A stretch of 64,000 nucleotides of DNA, taken from positions 62,001 through 126,000 of the forward strand of contig SAPZ01000015.1 of assembly GCA_004020875.1 (NCBI GenBank). The letters run 5' to 3'. Below are positions 33,612-41,990 of the stretch, in pieces; position 1 is the stretch's first letter, and the number at the start of each line of letters is the position of its first letter. The notes below the pieces were generated by a model. That model was not told the DNA's origin and did not search any database. It saw only the letters and a program-made list of their open reading frames with translations. This DNA is from Mesorhizobium sp. Its GTDB lineage: Bacteria > Pseudomonadota > Alphaproteobacteria > Rhizobiales > Rhizobiaceae. The translations under genes and the position numbers were made by a program.

Positions 33612-33707
33612 CCCCCATGTCCCGCGAACAAAGTAGCCTATAGCGCTGGTAGGTCAACAGAATGCGTGTTGGAACAGGGTTTCATATATTAGCATACTGA
33701 AATAAAA

Positions 33708-33727
33708 ACCCGGCGTTTCCGCCGGGT
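33708..33727 (-). terminator. Rho-independent terminator of argG
   Basis: ACCCGGC and GCCGGGT form a 7-bp stem. Read on the minus strand it is followed by TTTTATT, about 30 nt after the argG stop codon. Confidence 0.85.
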
Positions 33728-33756
33728 CGTTTGATCGCATATGTATCAGTAAAATA

Positions 33757-34980
33757 TCAGTGCTTGCGGTTTCTCGCAGCCAGCGTCCGCAGCCGAAGTC
33801 CGTTCAGCCGTATAAAACCTTCGGCATCCTTCTGGTCGTAGGCGCCGCGATCGTCCTCGAACGTGACCAGCGCATCCGAGTATAGCGTCTTCTTCGACTT
33901 GCGGCCGGTGACGATGACATTGCCCTTGTAGAGCTTCAGCCGCACCGTGCCCTCGACGTCATCCTGGCTCTTGTCGATCATCGCCTGCAGCATGACGCGC
34001 TCGGGCGAGAACCAGAAGCCGTTGTAGATGAGCTCCGCATAGCGCGGCATGAACTCGTCCTTGAGGTGGGCGGCGCCGCGGTCGAGGGTGATCGATTCGA
34101 TCGCCCGGTGGGCGGCGATCAGGATCGTGCCGCCGGGGGTTTCATAGACGCCGCGCGACTTCATGCCGACGAAACGGTTCTCGACGAGGTCGAGGCGGCC
34201 GATGCCATTGTCGCGGCCGAGGTCGTTCAGCGCCGCGAGCAGGGTGGCCGGCGACAGCTTCTTGCCGTTGAGCGCGACGGGATCGCCCTTCAGGAACTCG
34301 ATCTCGATCTCGGTGACGACATCCGGCGCGTCCATCGGCGAGACGGTGCGCTGGTGGACGAATTCCGGCGGCTCGCTCCACGGGTCTTCCAGCACCTTGC
34401 CCTCGGAGGAGGAGTGCAGGAGGTTGGCGTCCACCGAGAAGGGCGCGTCGCCGCGTTTGTCCTTCGGCACCGGGATCTGGTGCTGCTCGGCGAAGTTGAG
34501 CAGGTCGGTGCGCGATTTGAACGACCAGTCGCGCCACGGCGCAATGACCTTGATGTCCGGGTTCAGCGCATAGGCGGACAATTCGAAACGGACCTGGTCG
34601 TTGCCCTTGCCGGTGGCGCCATGGGCGATGGCGTCGGCGCCCGTCTCCTTGGCGATCTCGACCAGATGCTTGGAGATCAGCGGCCGGGCGATCGAGGTGC
34701 CAAGCAGATAGGTGCCTTCATAGACTGCGTTGGCGCGGAACATCGGGAAGACGAAGTCGGCTACGAATTCCTCGCGCACGTCGACGATGCGGATGTCCTT
34801 GATGCCCATCATCTCGGCCTTGCGGCGCGCCGGCTCCAGCTCTCCGCCCTGGCCGAGATCGGCCGTGAAGGTGACGACTTCGGCGCCGAGCTCGGTCTGC
34901 AGCCATTTCAGGATGATGGAAGTGTCGAGACCGCCGGAATAGGCGAGCACGACTTTCTTGACGTTCTTGGTCTTGGACAT
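33757..34980 (-). CDS. argG: argininosuccinate synthase
   Basis: The 407-residue protein has VVLAYSGGLDTSIILKWL with the PP-loop SGGLDTS at 15-21, YLLGTSIARPLISK, AHGATGKGNDQVRFE and the citrulline-binding EGKVLEDPW region. It joins citrulline and aspartate with ATP, the penultimate step of arginine synthesis. Length and motifs are normal. It is a single gene with its own terminator and a divergent LysE-family neighbour. Confidence 0.98.
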   Translation of the reverse strand: MSKTKNVKKVVLAYSGGLDTSIILKWLQTELGAEVVTFTADLGQGGELEPARRKAEMMGIKDIRIVDVREEFVADFVFPMFRANAVYEGTYLLGTSIARPLISKHLVEIAKETGADAIAHGATGKGNDQVRFELSAYALNPDIKVIAPWRDWSFKSRTDLLNFAEQHQIPVPKDKRGDAPFSVDANLLHSSSEGKVLEDPWSEPPEFVHQRTVSPMDAPDVVTEIEIEFLKGDPVALNGKKLSPATLLAALNDLGRDNGIGRLDLVENRFVGMKSRGVYETPGGTILIAAHRAIESITLDRGAAHLKDEFMPRYAELIYNGFWFSPERVMLQAMIDKSQDDVEGTVRLKLYKGNVIVTGRKSKKTLYSDALVTFEDDRGAYDQKDAEGFIRLNGLRLRTLAARNRKH

Positions 34981-35168
34981 TTTTGGCGGTTCCGCGGGAA
35001 AAAGGTTCGGGGGCGAGTATCACGCCGTTTCCGGACGACGCAAGAGACGAAGGGGCGCCTAGCTATGGCACAGGCTGGGCCAGATGTTTGCCTGGGCAGA
35101 CGCTGGCGCGTCAGGAAGTGCCGCGTTACAGAACTAACGAAACCCCATTGCGAGGCGACCCCCGATCT

Positions 35169-35810
35169 ATGTCCTTCATCCCCGACACTTCGACCCTGAT
35201 CCAGTTCGCCATCGCCACAATCGTCCTGGCGATCACGCCAGGACCGGACATGACGCTGTTCGTCTCGCGCACGCTGAGCCAGGGCCGCGCCACCGGCTTC
35301 GCCTCGATGGCCGGCGCGCTCTGCGGCACTCTGATCCACACCACGCTGGTGGTTGTCGGCATCTCGGCGCTGATCGTCGCCTCGCCGATGGCCTTCTTCG
35401 CCCTGAAGATCTTCGGCGCCGGCTATCTGGTGTTCCTGGCCTGGCAGGCGGTGACGAAGGGCTCGGCCTTCTCGCCGGAGAAGCGGACGGGACCGCAGGT
35501 TTCGCTGTTCCGAAGCTGGGCGGCCGGGCTCGGCGTCAACCTGCTCAATCCGAAGATCATCTTGTTCTTCATGACCTTCCTGCCGCAATTCGTCTCCGCC
35601 CACGATCCGAACGCGTCCGGAAAGCTGTTTTTCCTCGGCTTGATGTTCATCGCGCTATCGATCCCGGTGACGGCGCCGATGGTGCTGGCGGCGGAAAAGT
35701 TCTCGGCGGCGATGAAGGCAAGCCCGCGGGTGACGCGCGTGGTCGACTACCTGTTCGGCGGCGTGTTCTCGGCCTTCGCGCTCAAGATCCTGACGGCGCA
35801 GGCGAAGTAA
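35169..35810 (+). CDS. LysE family translocator
   Basis: The 213-residue protein starts at the ATG at 35169. It has six membrane segments and the N-terminal FAIATIVLAITPGPDMTLFV (the PGP motif of the LysE/RhtB family), then GLGVNLLNPKIILFFMTFLP QF and a C-terminal membrane segment. Members export amino acids or homoserine-type compounds through the inner membrane; the substrate here is unknown. Upstream in-frame codons to 34983 overlap the argG promoter and are not coding. Confidence 0.93.
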   Translation: MSFIPDTSTLIQFAIATIVLAITPGPDMTLFVSRTLSQGRATGFASMAGALCGTLIHTTLVVVGISALIVASPMAFFALKIFGAGYLVFLAWQAVTKGSAFSPEKRTGPQVSLFRSWAAGLGVNLLNPKIILFFMTFLPQFVSAHDPNASGKLFFLGLMFIALSIPVTAPMVLAAEKFSAAMKASPRVTRVVDYLFGGVFSAFALKILTAQAK

Positions 35811-35912
35811 GCCTTTCTTCAGAATGTTCGCGCAGCCGCGCGGCGCATGTCTTTTGATATTGCGACCGCAAATTGGCTTGCGTTAAGAACACCGGAGGAT
35901 TCGGGGGATTGC

Positions 35913-36584
35913 ATGAAGACCATATTGTTGGCGTCGGCCGCAGTGTTCGGGTTGGCTGGCGGGGCCCATGCCCAAGACGCGTCCTACAACTGGTCAGGAT
36001 CCTACGTAGGTGTCGAAGGTGGCTATGCCGGTTCCTCGGTCCACTTCGGCGCCGATGCGACCAATTTCGACGACACCTATCACAAAGACGGATATCTCGG
36101 CGGCATCTATGCCGGGCATGATTGGCAGAGCGGAAAGTTCGTCTATGGCGTGGTCGGCGATTTCGATTTCGTCGGCATGCACGACACGACCTTCGGCGAC
36201 GAGGCCGCGTTCACCGGCGGAAAGGGTGAAGCCTATACCTACGATGTCGACTGGGTTGCGACGGCGAGGCTGAGAGCCGGTTATACGCCGACCGATCAAC
36301 TCCTTGCCTATGTCACCGGTGGCGTGGCTGCCGGGCATTTCCAGACCACGTCCTATGATCGTCCCATTTTTACGCCCGGCTCGACTTCCGATTTTTCAGG
36401 CGTGAAGGTCGGTGGGGTCATCGGCGTGGGCGCCGAATACGCATTCGCGCGAAACTGGTCCCTGAAAGGGGAATACCTTCATTATGCATTCGACAAGATC
36501 GAGCCTAGGCCGGGCGGGACGGCCGGCGCGCGCTTCCGGCCGGCCCTCGACACGGTCAAATTCGGTTTAGCGTACCGGTTCTAG
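35913..36584 (+). CDS. outer membrane beta-barrel protein (Omp25/31 porin-like)
   Basis: The 223-residue product starts at the ATG at 35913. A signal peptide ends near AHA-QDA, followed by YNWSGSYVGVEGGYAGSSVH. Alternating strand patterns run to the end, with a terminal Phe in FGLAYRF, which is typical for BAM-dependent insertion. It resembles the Omp25/Omp31 surface-antigen family of Brucella and rhizobia. No lesion is seen. Confidence 0.9.
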   Translation: MKTILLASAAVFGLAGGAHAQDASYNWSGSYVGVEGGYAGSSVHFGADATNFDDTYHKDGYLGGIYAGHDWQSGKFVYGVVGDFDFVGMHDTTFGDEAAFTGGKGEAYTYDVDWVATARLRAGYTPTDQLLAYVTGGVAAGHFQTTSYDRPIFTPGSTSDFSGVKVGGVIGVGAEYAFARNWSLKGEYLHYAFDKIEPRPGGTAGARFRPALDTVKFGLAYRF

Positions 36585-36594
36585 GGGCGGCGCC

Positions 36595-37266
36595 TCAGGC
36601 AGGAAGGCCCGGTCCCGCGTATGAGCGGACCGCTCCTGCCGCCTCCGCCATTTTCAGACGCTCTTCATATTCCTCGAGGGTCAGCGCATAGAGCATCTGA
36701 TCGAGGCGATCGCCCGTCCGGCCGTCTATTCTGTGCGCGCGCAGCGTGCCTTCTAACCGCAATCCGAATCGCTCGCAAACAGCGATGGCCGCCGTGTTGC
36801 GCGCCAGCGGCTGAAAGGTCACCTTCTCCAGCTTTCTCTCGCGAAAGAAGTGCCTGAGCAGGACGGCGGACGCCTCGAAGGCAATATTCTTGCCGCGGTT
36901 CTCCGCCTCGCCGATGATCAGGTGAAGAGAGCCTAGCCGGTGCCGCAGATCGACCTCCATCACCGCCAGGCCGAGAGCCCTGTCCTGCGGCCGGCTCAAG
37001 ATGAGCATGAGATTGCGCTTCAAATTGTCGAAGCTTACGACATAGGCACGGAACGCATCCAGCCCCATTGCCTTCTGCGGCGCATTCAAACCTTCCATCA
37101 CCGCCGGATCGGTGAGCCAGGCCGCGATCTCGGTCGTCACATCAGCTGGTCTCAGCGTGCGAATGCGGACCCTTTCGCTCCAGCGGTCGACGAGAACCGG
37201 TCTGAGCCCCTGGGCGGCAAGCGGCGTGACGATGGGCTTCGCGCCCGGCTGTGGCATCTTCGGCAT
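36595..37266 (-). CDS. GNAT-family N-acetyltransferase (RimJ/RimL-like)
   Basis: The 223-residue protein has RIRTLRPADVTTEIAAWLTD, LHLIIGEAENRGKNIAFEAS AVL with the acetyl-CoA motif (N/QxxGxN), and KVTFQPLARNTAAIAVCERF GLRLEGTLR, the usual end of ribosomal-protein-type acetyltransferases. The substrate is unknown. It is 10 bp from the convergent OMP gene. Confidence 0.9.
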   Translation of the reverse strand: MPKMPQPGAKPIVTPLAAQGLRPVLVDRWSERVRIRTLRPADVTTEIAAWLTDPAVMEGLNAPQKAMGLDAFRAYVVSFDNLKRNLMLILSRPQDRALGLAVMEVDLRHRLGSLHLIIGEAENRGKNIAFEASAVLLRHFFRERKLEKVTFQPLARNTAAIAVCERFGLRLEGTLRAHRIDGRTGDRLDQMLYALTLEEYEERLKMAEAAGAVRSYAGPGLPA

Positions 37267-37350
37267 AGCGCTTCAGTGATGCGGGAGCATGGGACCGACG
37301 TCAAGCTGGAGTTCTCGCAGTCCAGCCGAACGCAGCTTTCGAGCCTGAGG

Positions 37351-37812
37351 CTACAGGTCGGGCAGGGGTTCGCGGCGCCAGCTTCCGGCCCAGCGGCCGG
37401 ACGAGAGCCAATAGAAGATGCCGCCGACCATGCCGCTGCCGACCACGGCCAAGCGGGCGTTGGTCGCGGTGACATCGAAATTGGCGTCGCCCGCATTGTG
37501 CGCGAAGCCGAGGAAGACGATGGCGACGACCGCGCCGCCCAGCGCGTAAAACAGCCAGTCGCGACGGCCAAGCACCTCGGCCACCAAAATGACGACGGCC
37601 GACGGCATAAAGGCGAAATAGGCGACGAACAACGCCACGAACGGCACAGAAAAATAAAGCGCGGGGACGATCGTCGGATGGCCTGGTTCCAGCGCATAGC
37701 CGAAATAGCCGAGGAAAAGGGCGTTGAGAAAGGCGCTCGCCGCCAGCGAGCCAACAATATAGCCGATCAGGATGACGGCGAAGCGTACGAGATAGGCGAT
37801 GATACGCCTCAC
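37351..37812 (-). CDS. hypothetical membrane protein coupled to rlmN
   Basis: The 153-residue product starts with GTG at 37812, which overlaps the rlmN stop (GTGA), so translation is coupled. It has about four membrane segments (RIIAYLVRFAVILIGYIVG, YFSVPFVALFVAYFAF, WLFYALGGAVVAIVFLGF, LAVVGSGMVGGIFYWL) and a short basic tail. No named family is recognised. It is likely to sit in the inner membrane. Confidence 0.75.
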   Translation of the reverse strand: MRRIIAYLVRFAVILIGYIVGSLAASAFLNALFLGYFGYALEPGHPTIVPALYFSVPFVALFVAYFAFMPSAVVILVAEVLGRRDWLFYALGGAVVAIVFLGFAHNAGDANFDVTATNARLAVVGSGMVGGIFYWLSSGRWAGSWRREPLPDL

Positions 37813-39041
37813 GCCTCGCCGTGCCCTGCGATCATCATGGCTTCGAGCGCCAGCCGGTCCACTTTCCGCATCCGCTCCGATTCCGACTTGAGCTGGCCGC
37901 AGGCGGCGAGGATGTCGCGGCCGCGCGGCGTGCGGATCGGCGAGGCGTAGCCGGCATTGTTTATGTAGTCGGCAAACTTCTCGATCGTCTCCCAGTCCGA
38001 GCACTGGTAGTTGGTGCCGGGCCAGGGATTGAACGGGATCAGGTTGATCTTGGCCGGAATGCCCTTCAAGAGCTTCACCAGCGCCTTGGCGTCGTCGAGG
38101 GAATCGTTGACGTCCTTCAGCATCACATACTCGAAGGTGATGCGCTTGGCGTTGGAGAGGCCGGGATAGGCCTTGCAGGCGGCGATCAGGTCCTTCAGCG
38201 GGAACTTCTTGTTGATCGGCACCAGCAGGTCGCGCAGGTCGTCATTGGTGGCATGCAGCGAGATCGCCAGCATGACGCCGATCTCCTCGCCGGTGCGGGC
38301 GATCTCGGGCACGACGCCGGAAGTCGACAGGGTGATGCGGCGCTTCGACAGGGACAGGCCGTCGCCGTCGGAGGCGATCAGCAGCGCCTTCTTCACCGCA
38401 TCGAAATTGTAGAGCGGCTCGCCCATGCCCATCATGACGATGTTGGACACCTTGCGGCCCTCGGCTGGCACGATGGCGCCGTCCGGCGTGTCGCGGTCGG
38501 GGAAATCGCCGAGCCGGTCGCGCGCGGTGAGCAGCTGCGCCAGGATCTCTTCCGTCGTCAGGTTCCGCACCAGCTTCTGTGTGCCGGTGTGGCAGAAGGA
38601 GCAGGTCAGCGTGCAGCCGACCTGCGAGGAGATGCAGAGAGTGCCACGGCCTTCCTCGGGGATGTACACCGTCTCGATCTCGACGGGACGGCCGGCGCCG
38701 CGCGGCGGAAAGCGGAACAGCCATTTGCGCGTGCCGTCGGACGAGATCTGCTCCTCGACGATCTCGGGCCTCGCCACGGTGAAATGCTTGTCGAGCTCGG
38801 CGCGAAGGTCCTTGGAGATGTTGAACATATGGGCGAAGTCGGAGACGCCGCGCACATACATCCAGTGCCAGAGCTGCTGGGCGCGCATCTTTGCCTGGCG
38901 CTCCGGCACGATGCCAGCGCCGACAAGGGCCTCTCCGAGCTCGGCGCGGGTCAGGCCGATCAGCGACGGCTTCTCGATGGGTGCTGCGCGGCGCAAGGCG
39001 TCACGGGCGCCTTCGGCGGTAAGATCAAGCGAAACGGTCAT
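37809..39041 (-). CDS. rlmN: 23S rRNA (adenine2503-C2)-methyltransferase, radical SAM
   Basis: The 410-residue enzyme has SSQVGCTLTCSFCHTGTQKL, with the radical-SAM Cys143, Cys147 and Cys150 that bind the [4Fe-4S] cluster. It also has NIVMMGMGEPLYNFDAV, TLSTSGVVPEI, HATNDDLRDLLVPINKKF and a late AACGQL Cys for methyl transfer. It methylates A2503 of 23S rRNA and also some tRNAs at A37. All motifs are intact. It overlaps the next membrane protein gene. Confidence 0.97.
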   Translation of the reverse strand: MTVSLDLTAEGARDALRRAAPIEKPSLIGLTRAELGEALVGAGIVPERQAKMRAQQLWHWMYVRGVSDFAHMFNISKDLRAELDKHFTVARPEIVEEQISSDGTRKWLFRFPPRGAGRPVEIETVYIPEEGRGTLCISSQVGCTLTCSFCHTGTQKLVRNLTTEEILAQLLTARDRLGDFPDRDTPDGAIVPAEGRKVSNIVMMGMGEPLYNFDAVKKALLIASDGDGLSLSKRRITLSTSGVVPEIARTGEEIGVMLAISLHATNDDLRDLLVPINKKFPLKDLIAACKAYPGLSNAKRITFEYVMLKDVNDSLDDAKALVKLLKGIPAKINLIPFNPWPGTNYQCSDWETIEKFADYINNAGYASPIRTPRGRDILAACGQLKSESERMRKVDRLALEAMMIAGHGEA

Positions 39042-39171
39042 GGTGGCGCCAATATAAGCGATTTGCGGCCGATTTCAGCATCGCCCGAACAGGAAGCGCG
39101 GCGCATAGCACAGCTTGGCGATGGAGTCATGCGCTGGCCGCCCTTGGAAGAAGAGAGAGATGGCCCCAACC

Positions 39172-40602
39172 TTACTCTTGAGTATCCATCCGCCGGCGAT
39201 GGCCGCTGACCTGCTGGCCATCCTCCGGGTGCAGGAAGAAGAAGCCCGGAATGGAGAGCAGCGGGATCACCGCAGTCAGCAGGAACGCCCAATGGAACTG
39301 CTCCGCCGTCGGCGCATGCACCTCGCCGGAGACGAGGCCGAGCACCATGGCGGCGATCGAGACGCCGAGCGAGACGCTGAGCTGCTGCAGGACACCGCCC
39401 AGGCTGGTGGCGCGGCTTAGCTTCTCGCCCGGCAGGTCGGAGTAGGACAGCGTGTTGGACGACATGAACTGCGCCGAACGGACGATGCCGAAGAAGAAGA
39501 CATAGAGCCCGATCAGCCAATGCGGGGTGTCGGCGCCGAGCAGGGCAAAGCCTGCCACGGCGACAGAGCCGACCATCGCGCTGCCGCTCAGCACGGCCTT
39601 GAAGCCGAAGCGCCGCAAGAAGAACGACAGCAGCGGCCGCATCAGCAGGGCGCCGAAGCTGCCGACGAAGGTCAGCGAGCCGGAGGTGACCGGGCTCATG
39701 CCGAAACCGACCTGCAGCATCAGCGGCAACAGGAACGGCGCGCCGTTGAGGCCGATGCGGCACAGCCCCCCGGCCAGCGTGCCGACCCAGAAGGAGCGGA
39801 AGCGGAACAGCGTGAGATCGACCGCAGGCGCCGCGACGCGGGGCGCATAGCGGCCGAAGGCGAAGAGCAGCAGGACCGAGGCCGCCAGCGCCAGCACAGT
39901 CGCCAGCGGCGAAATGATCGGCCTGCCGATGTTCTCGAGGCCGAACTGCAGCAGCGCGGCGCCAGCCCCCACCATGAGGAAGCCGGCGAAGTCGAAAGGC
40001 CGCGCCTCTTCGCCGCGAAAATCATCGACGAAGCGCAGGGCGGCGAAAATGCCGATCAGGCCGAAAGGGACGTTGACATAGAAGATCCAGCGCCAGGAGG
40101 CGTAGGTGGTCAACAGGCCGCCGAGCAGCGGCCCGATGACGGGACCGACGATCGCCGGCAAGGTCATGTAGGTCATGGCGGTGATCAGCCCGCTGCGGGG
40201 AAAGGAACGCAGCAGGATCAGTCGCCCGACCGGCGTCATCATGGCGCCGCCCAGCCCTTGCAGCGCGCGCATGGTCAAAAGCATGCCGACGCTGTCGGCC
40301 ACGCCGCACAGGACCGAGCCGAGGGTGAACGTGAAAAGCGCCAGGGCGAAGATCCTGCGGGCGCCGAACCGGTCGGCGAACCAGCCGCTGACCGGGATGA
40401 AAACGGCCAAGGTCAGGATGTAGGTGGTGATCGCCAGATTGAGCCGGACCGGCGTTGTGTCGAGGCTTTGCGCGATGGCTGGGATTGCGGTGGTCAGGAT
40501 GGTGGAATCGAGCTGTTCCATCAGGAAGGCGATGGCGACGATCGACGGGATGATCAGCTTCAGCCGTGGGTCGCGCTCGGTCGCAAAAAGATGCTGTTCC
40601 AA
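39172..40602 (-). CDS. MFS exporter, DHA2 (EmrB/QacA-like) type
   Basis: From a TTG at 40602 the protein has about 476 residues; the frame is open to 40704, but the extra 34 residues look random, so the start is uncertain. It has many membrane segments, including AFLMEQLDSTILTTAIPAIA QSL and the motif-A-like SGWFADRFGARRIFALALF. MRALQGLGGAMMTPVGRLI and AIVGPVIGPLLGGLLTTYAS WRWIFYVN mark the DHA drug/H+ antiporter family. A palindromic site upstream may be its operator. The substrate is unknown. Confidence 0.9.
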   Translation of the reverse strand: MEQHLFATERDPRLKLIIPSIVAIAFLMEQLDSTILTTAIPAIAQSLDTTPVRLNLAITTYILTLAVFIPVSGWFADRFGARRIFALALFTFTLGSVLCGVADSVGMLLTMRALQGLGGAMMTPVGRLILLRSFPRSGLITAMTYMTLPAIVGPVIGPLLGGLLTTYASWRWIFYVNVPFGLIGIFAALRFVDDFRGEEARPFDFAGFLMVGAGAALLQFGLENIGRPIISPLATVLALAASVLLLFAFGRYAPRVAAPAVDLTLFRFRSFWVGTLAGGLCRIGLNGAPFLLPLMLQVGFGMSPVTSGSLTFVGSFGALLMRPLLSFFLRRFGFKAVLSGSAMVGSVAVAGFALLGADTPHWLIGLYVFFFGIVRSAQFMSSNTLSYSDLPGEKLSRATSLGGVLQQLSVSLGVSIAAMVLGLVSGEVHAPTAEQFHWAFLLTAVIPLLSIPGFFFLHPEDGQQVSGHRRRMDTQE

Positions 40603-40765
40603 TGGTCCGCCAGTTCTCTCGCGCAGGAAGCGGTGGCCCGCCGTGAGCCATCCGCGATCAAGCCGGCGTCGATGTCGTGCGGTCCAGCCGGTCCGGATTC
40701 CCACCGCACCGGACTGCTTTATGTCCCGATCGCTGCGAAGCGATAACGATTTCGGCTGGCACAGA

Positions 40766-40783
40766 GGTCAACAAATGTTGACC
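40766..40783. promoter_or_regulatory. palindromic operator candidate GGTCAACA-AA-TGTTGACC
   Basis: Perfect 8-bp arms are separated by AA, in the divergent space between the MFS exporter (-) and the Met-rich protein (+). A repressor or activator binding here could control one or both genes. No regulator gene lies next to it. Confidence 0.5.
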
Positions 40784-40923
40784 CGCGCCGGAGTCTGGGG
40801 CGGGCCGCGAACGGTCGCCGGCATCTGAAAATCGATCACATATTCGTGTTGGCGTAACCAATCGAAACGAATCCGCGAACCGGAAGGGGGCGACCATGCC
40901 CCCCAACAATGGGAGTCTTTCAG

Positions 40924-41223
40924 ATGCACTCGATCAAGTTCGCACTCATTGCCGGCTTTGCCGGACTTTTCGCCTCGCAGGCCTTCGCCGAAGACACGAT
41001 GGGCGCCATGACGATGATGAAGGGCGGTCAGGTGACCGCGATCATGCCGGACGGTCACATGGGCACCACGATGCCGGACGCCAAGATGAGTGGCGAAATG
41101 ATGAAGATGGCCAAGCCGATCAAGCATTGCATGATGATGATCACCGACGCCAAGGGCAAGGCTTACATGATCGATACCTCGACCAAGAAGGCCCAGGCCG
41201 AATGTGAAAAAATGGCGATGTAA
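40924..41223 (+). CDS. Met-rich periplasmic protein
   Basis: The 99-residue product starts at the ATG at 40924. A signal peptide ends near AFA-EDT. The mature part is very rich in Met (MGAMTMMKGG, GHMGTTMPDAKMSGEMMKM AK, HCMMMI) and has His and two Cys. Met/His-rich periplasmic proteins often bind Cu(I) or Ag(I), but no copper gene is adjacent, so the role is inference. It converges on a DUF305 gene, a family often found beside metal-resistance genes. Confidence 0.7.
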   Translation: MHSIKFALIAGFAGLFASQAFAEDTMGAMTMMKGGQVTAIMPDGHMGTTMPDAKMSGEMMKMAKPIKHCMMMITDAKGKAYMIDTSTKKAQAECEKMAM

Positions 41224-41268
41224 GGCCAGCTTCCGTCAATCCGGCTTGTTTGGGCCGGGGTGGGCGCT

Positions 41269-41291
41269 CGGCCTGCCGCTGTGGCAGGCCG
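41269..41291. terminator. 9-bp stem-loop between convergent genes
   Basis: CGGCCTGCC and GGCAGGCCG pair perfectly around GCTGT, between the Met-rich and DUF305 stops. No T-run is present. Confidence 0.55.
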
Positions 41292-41293
41292 GG

Positions 41294-41851
41294 TCACCTG
41301 TCGACTTCAAGGGTGTTTATACCGGTGCTTTGGTCTGTCTCGGGCGGCGGTGGCGAGGCGCCACGAACTCGATAGGAGGGCAGGTCCAGGGCGCCGGACG
41401 GGGTTGGGTTGGCTTCGAGCCGTGCGATCAAGCGCTTCATCTGAGCGATCTCACGAACCTGCGCGTCGATGATGCCGTTGGCCAGCCTGCGAACTTCGGG
41501 ATCGCGAATATGCGCGCGTTCGCTGGTCATGATGGCGATGGAGTGATGCGGGATCATCGCCTTCATGTACGAGACGTCGGTCACGGTTTTCTGGGTCCTG
41601 ACCAGCCACAAGGCGCCGGCAAAAACGGCAATGGCGGCTAGGACAATGGTGATGTTTGCAGCGATGTTTTTGTACATTCCCCACATGAAGCCGATCATTA
41701 TCAGCGCCATGAACGCACCCATCAAAACGGCCATCCAGACGCGGGTCTGGCTGAAGAAGACATGATCCAGCGCATAGGTGTTGAGATACATGAGTCCGTA
41801 CATGACGACGGTCGATGCCACGATCATTGCGACAAATCGGATGTAGCTCAT
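41294..41851 (-). CDS. DUF305 domain membrane protein
   Basis: The 185-residue product starts at the ATG at 41851, with GGAGAAGAGG upstream. Three membrane segments come first (FVAMIVASTVVMYGLMYL, WMAVLMGAFMALIMIGFMW, ITIVLAAIAVFAGALWLV), then a periplasmic DUF305 segment: YMKAMIPHHSIAIMTSERAH IRDPEVRRLANGII and MKRLIARLE. The HH pair of the family is present. DUF305 proteins are ferritin-like in fold and linked to metal stress; the role here is not known. Confidence 0.85.
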   Translation of the reverse strand: MSYIRFVAMIVASTVVMYGLMYLNTYALDHVFFSQTRVWMAVLMGAFMALIMIGFMWGMYKNIAANITIVLAAIAVFAGALWLVRTQKTVTDVSYMKAMIPHHSIAIMTSERAHIRDPEVRRLANGIIDAQVREIAQMKRLIARLEANPTPSGALDLPSYRVRGASPPPPETDQSTGINTLEVDR

Positions 41852-41990
41852 CCCTCTTCTCCTCGCTAAAGGAGCAGAACTATCGGCGCGAGCGTTTGAT
41901 CCGTTGGCGGCCAAGGGCCCTATAGTCAGCTCTCGACCGACTTCCCAATGCTGATCGTGCAATAGGCGGAGTCCGTTTCAGAGGACAGGC

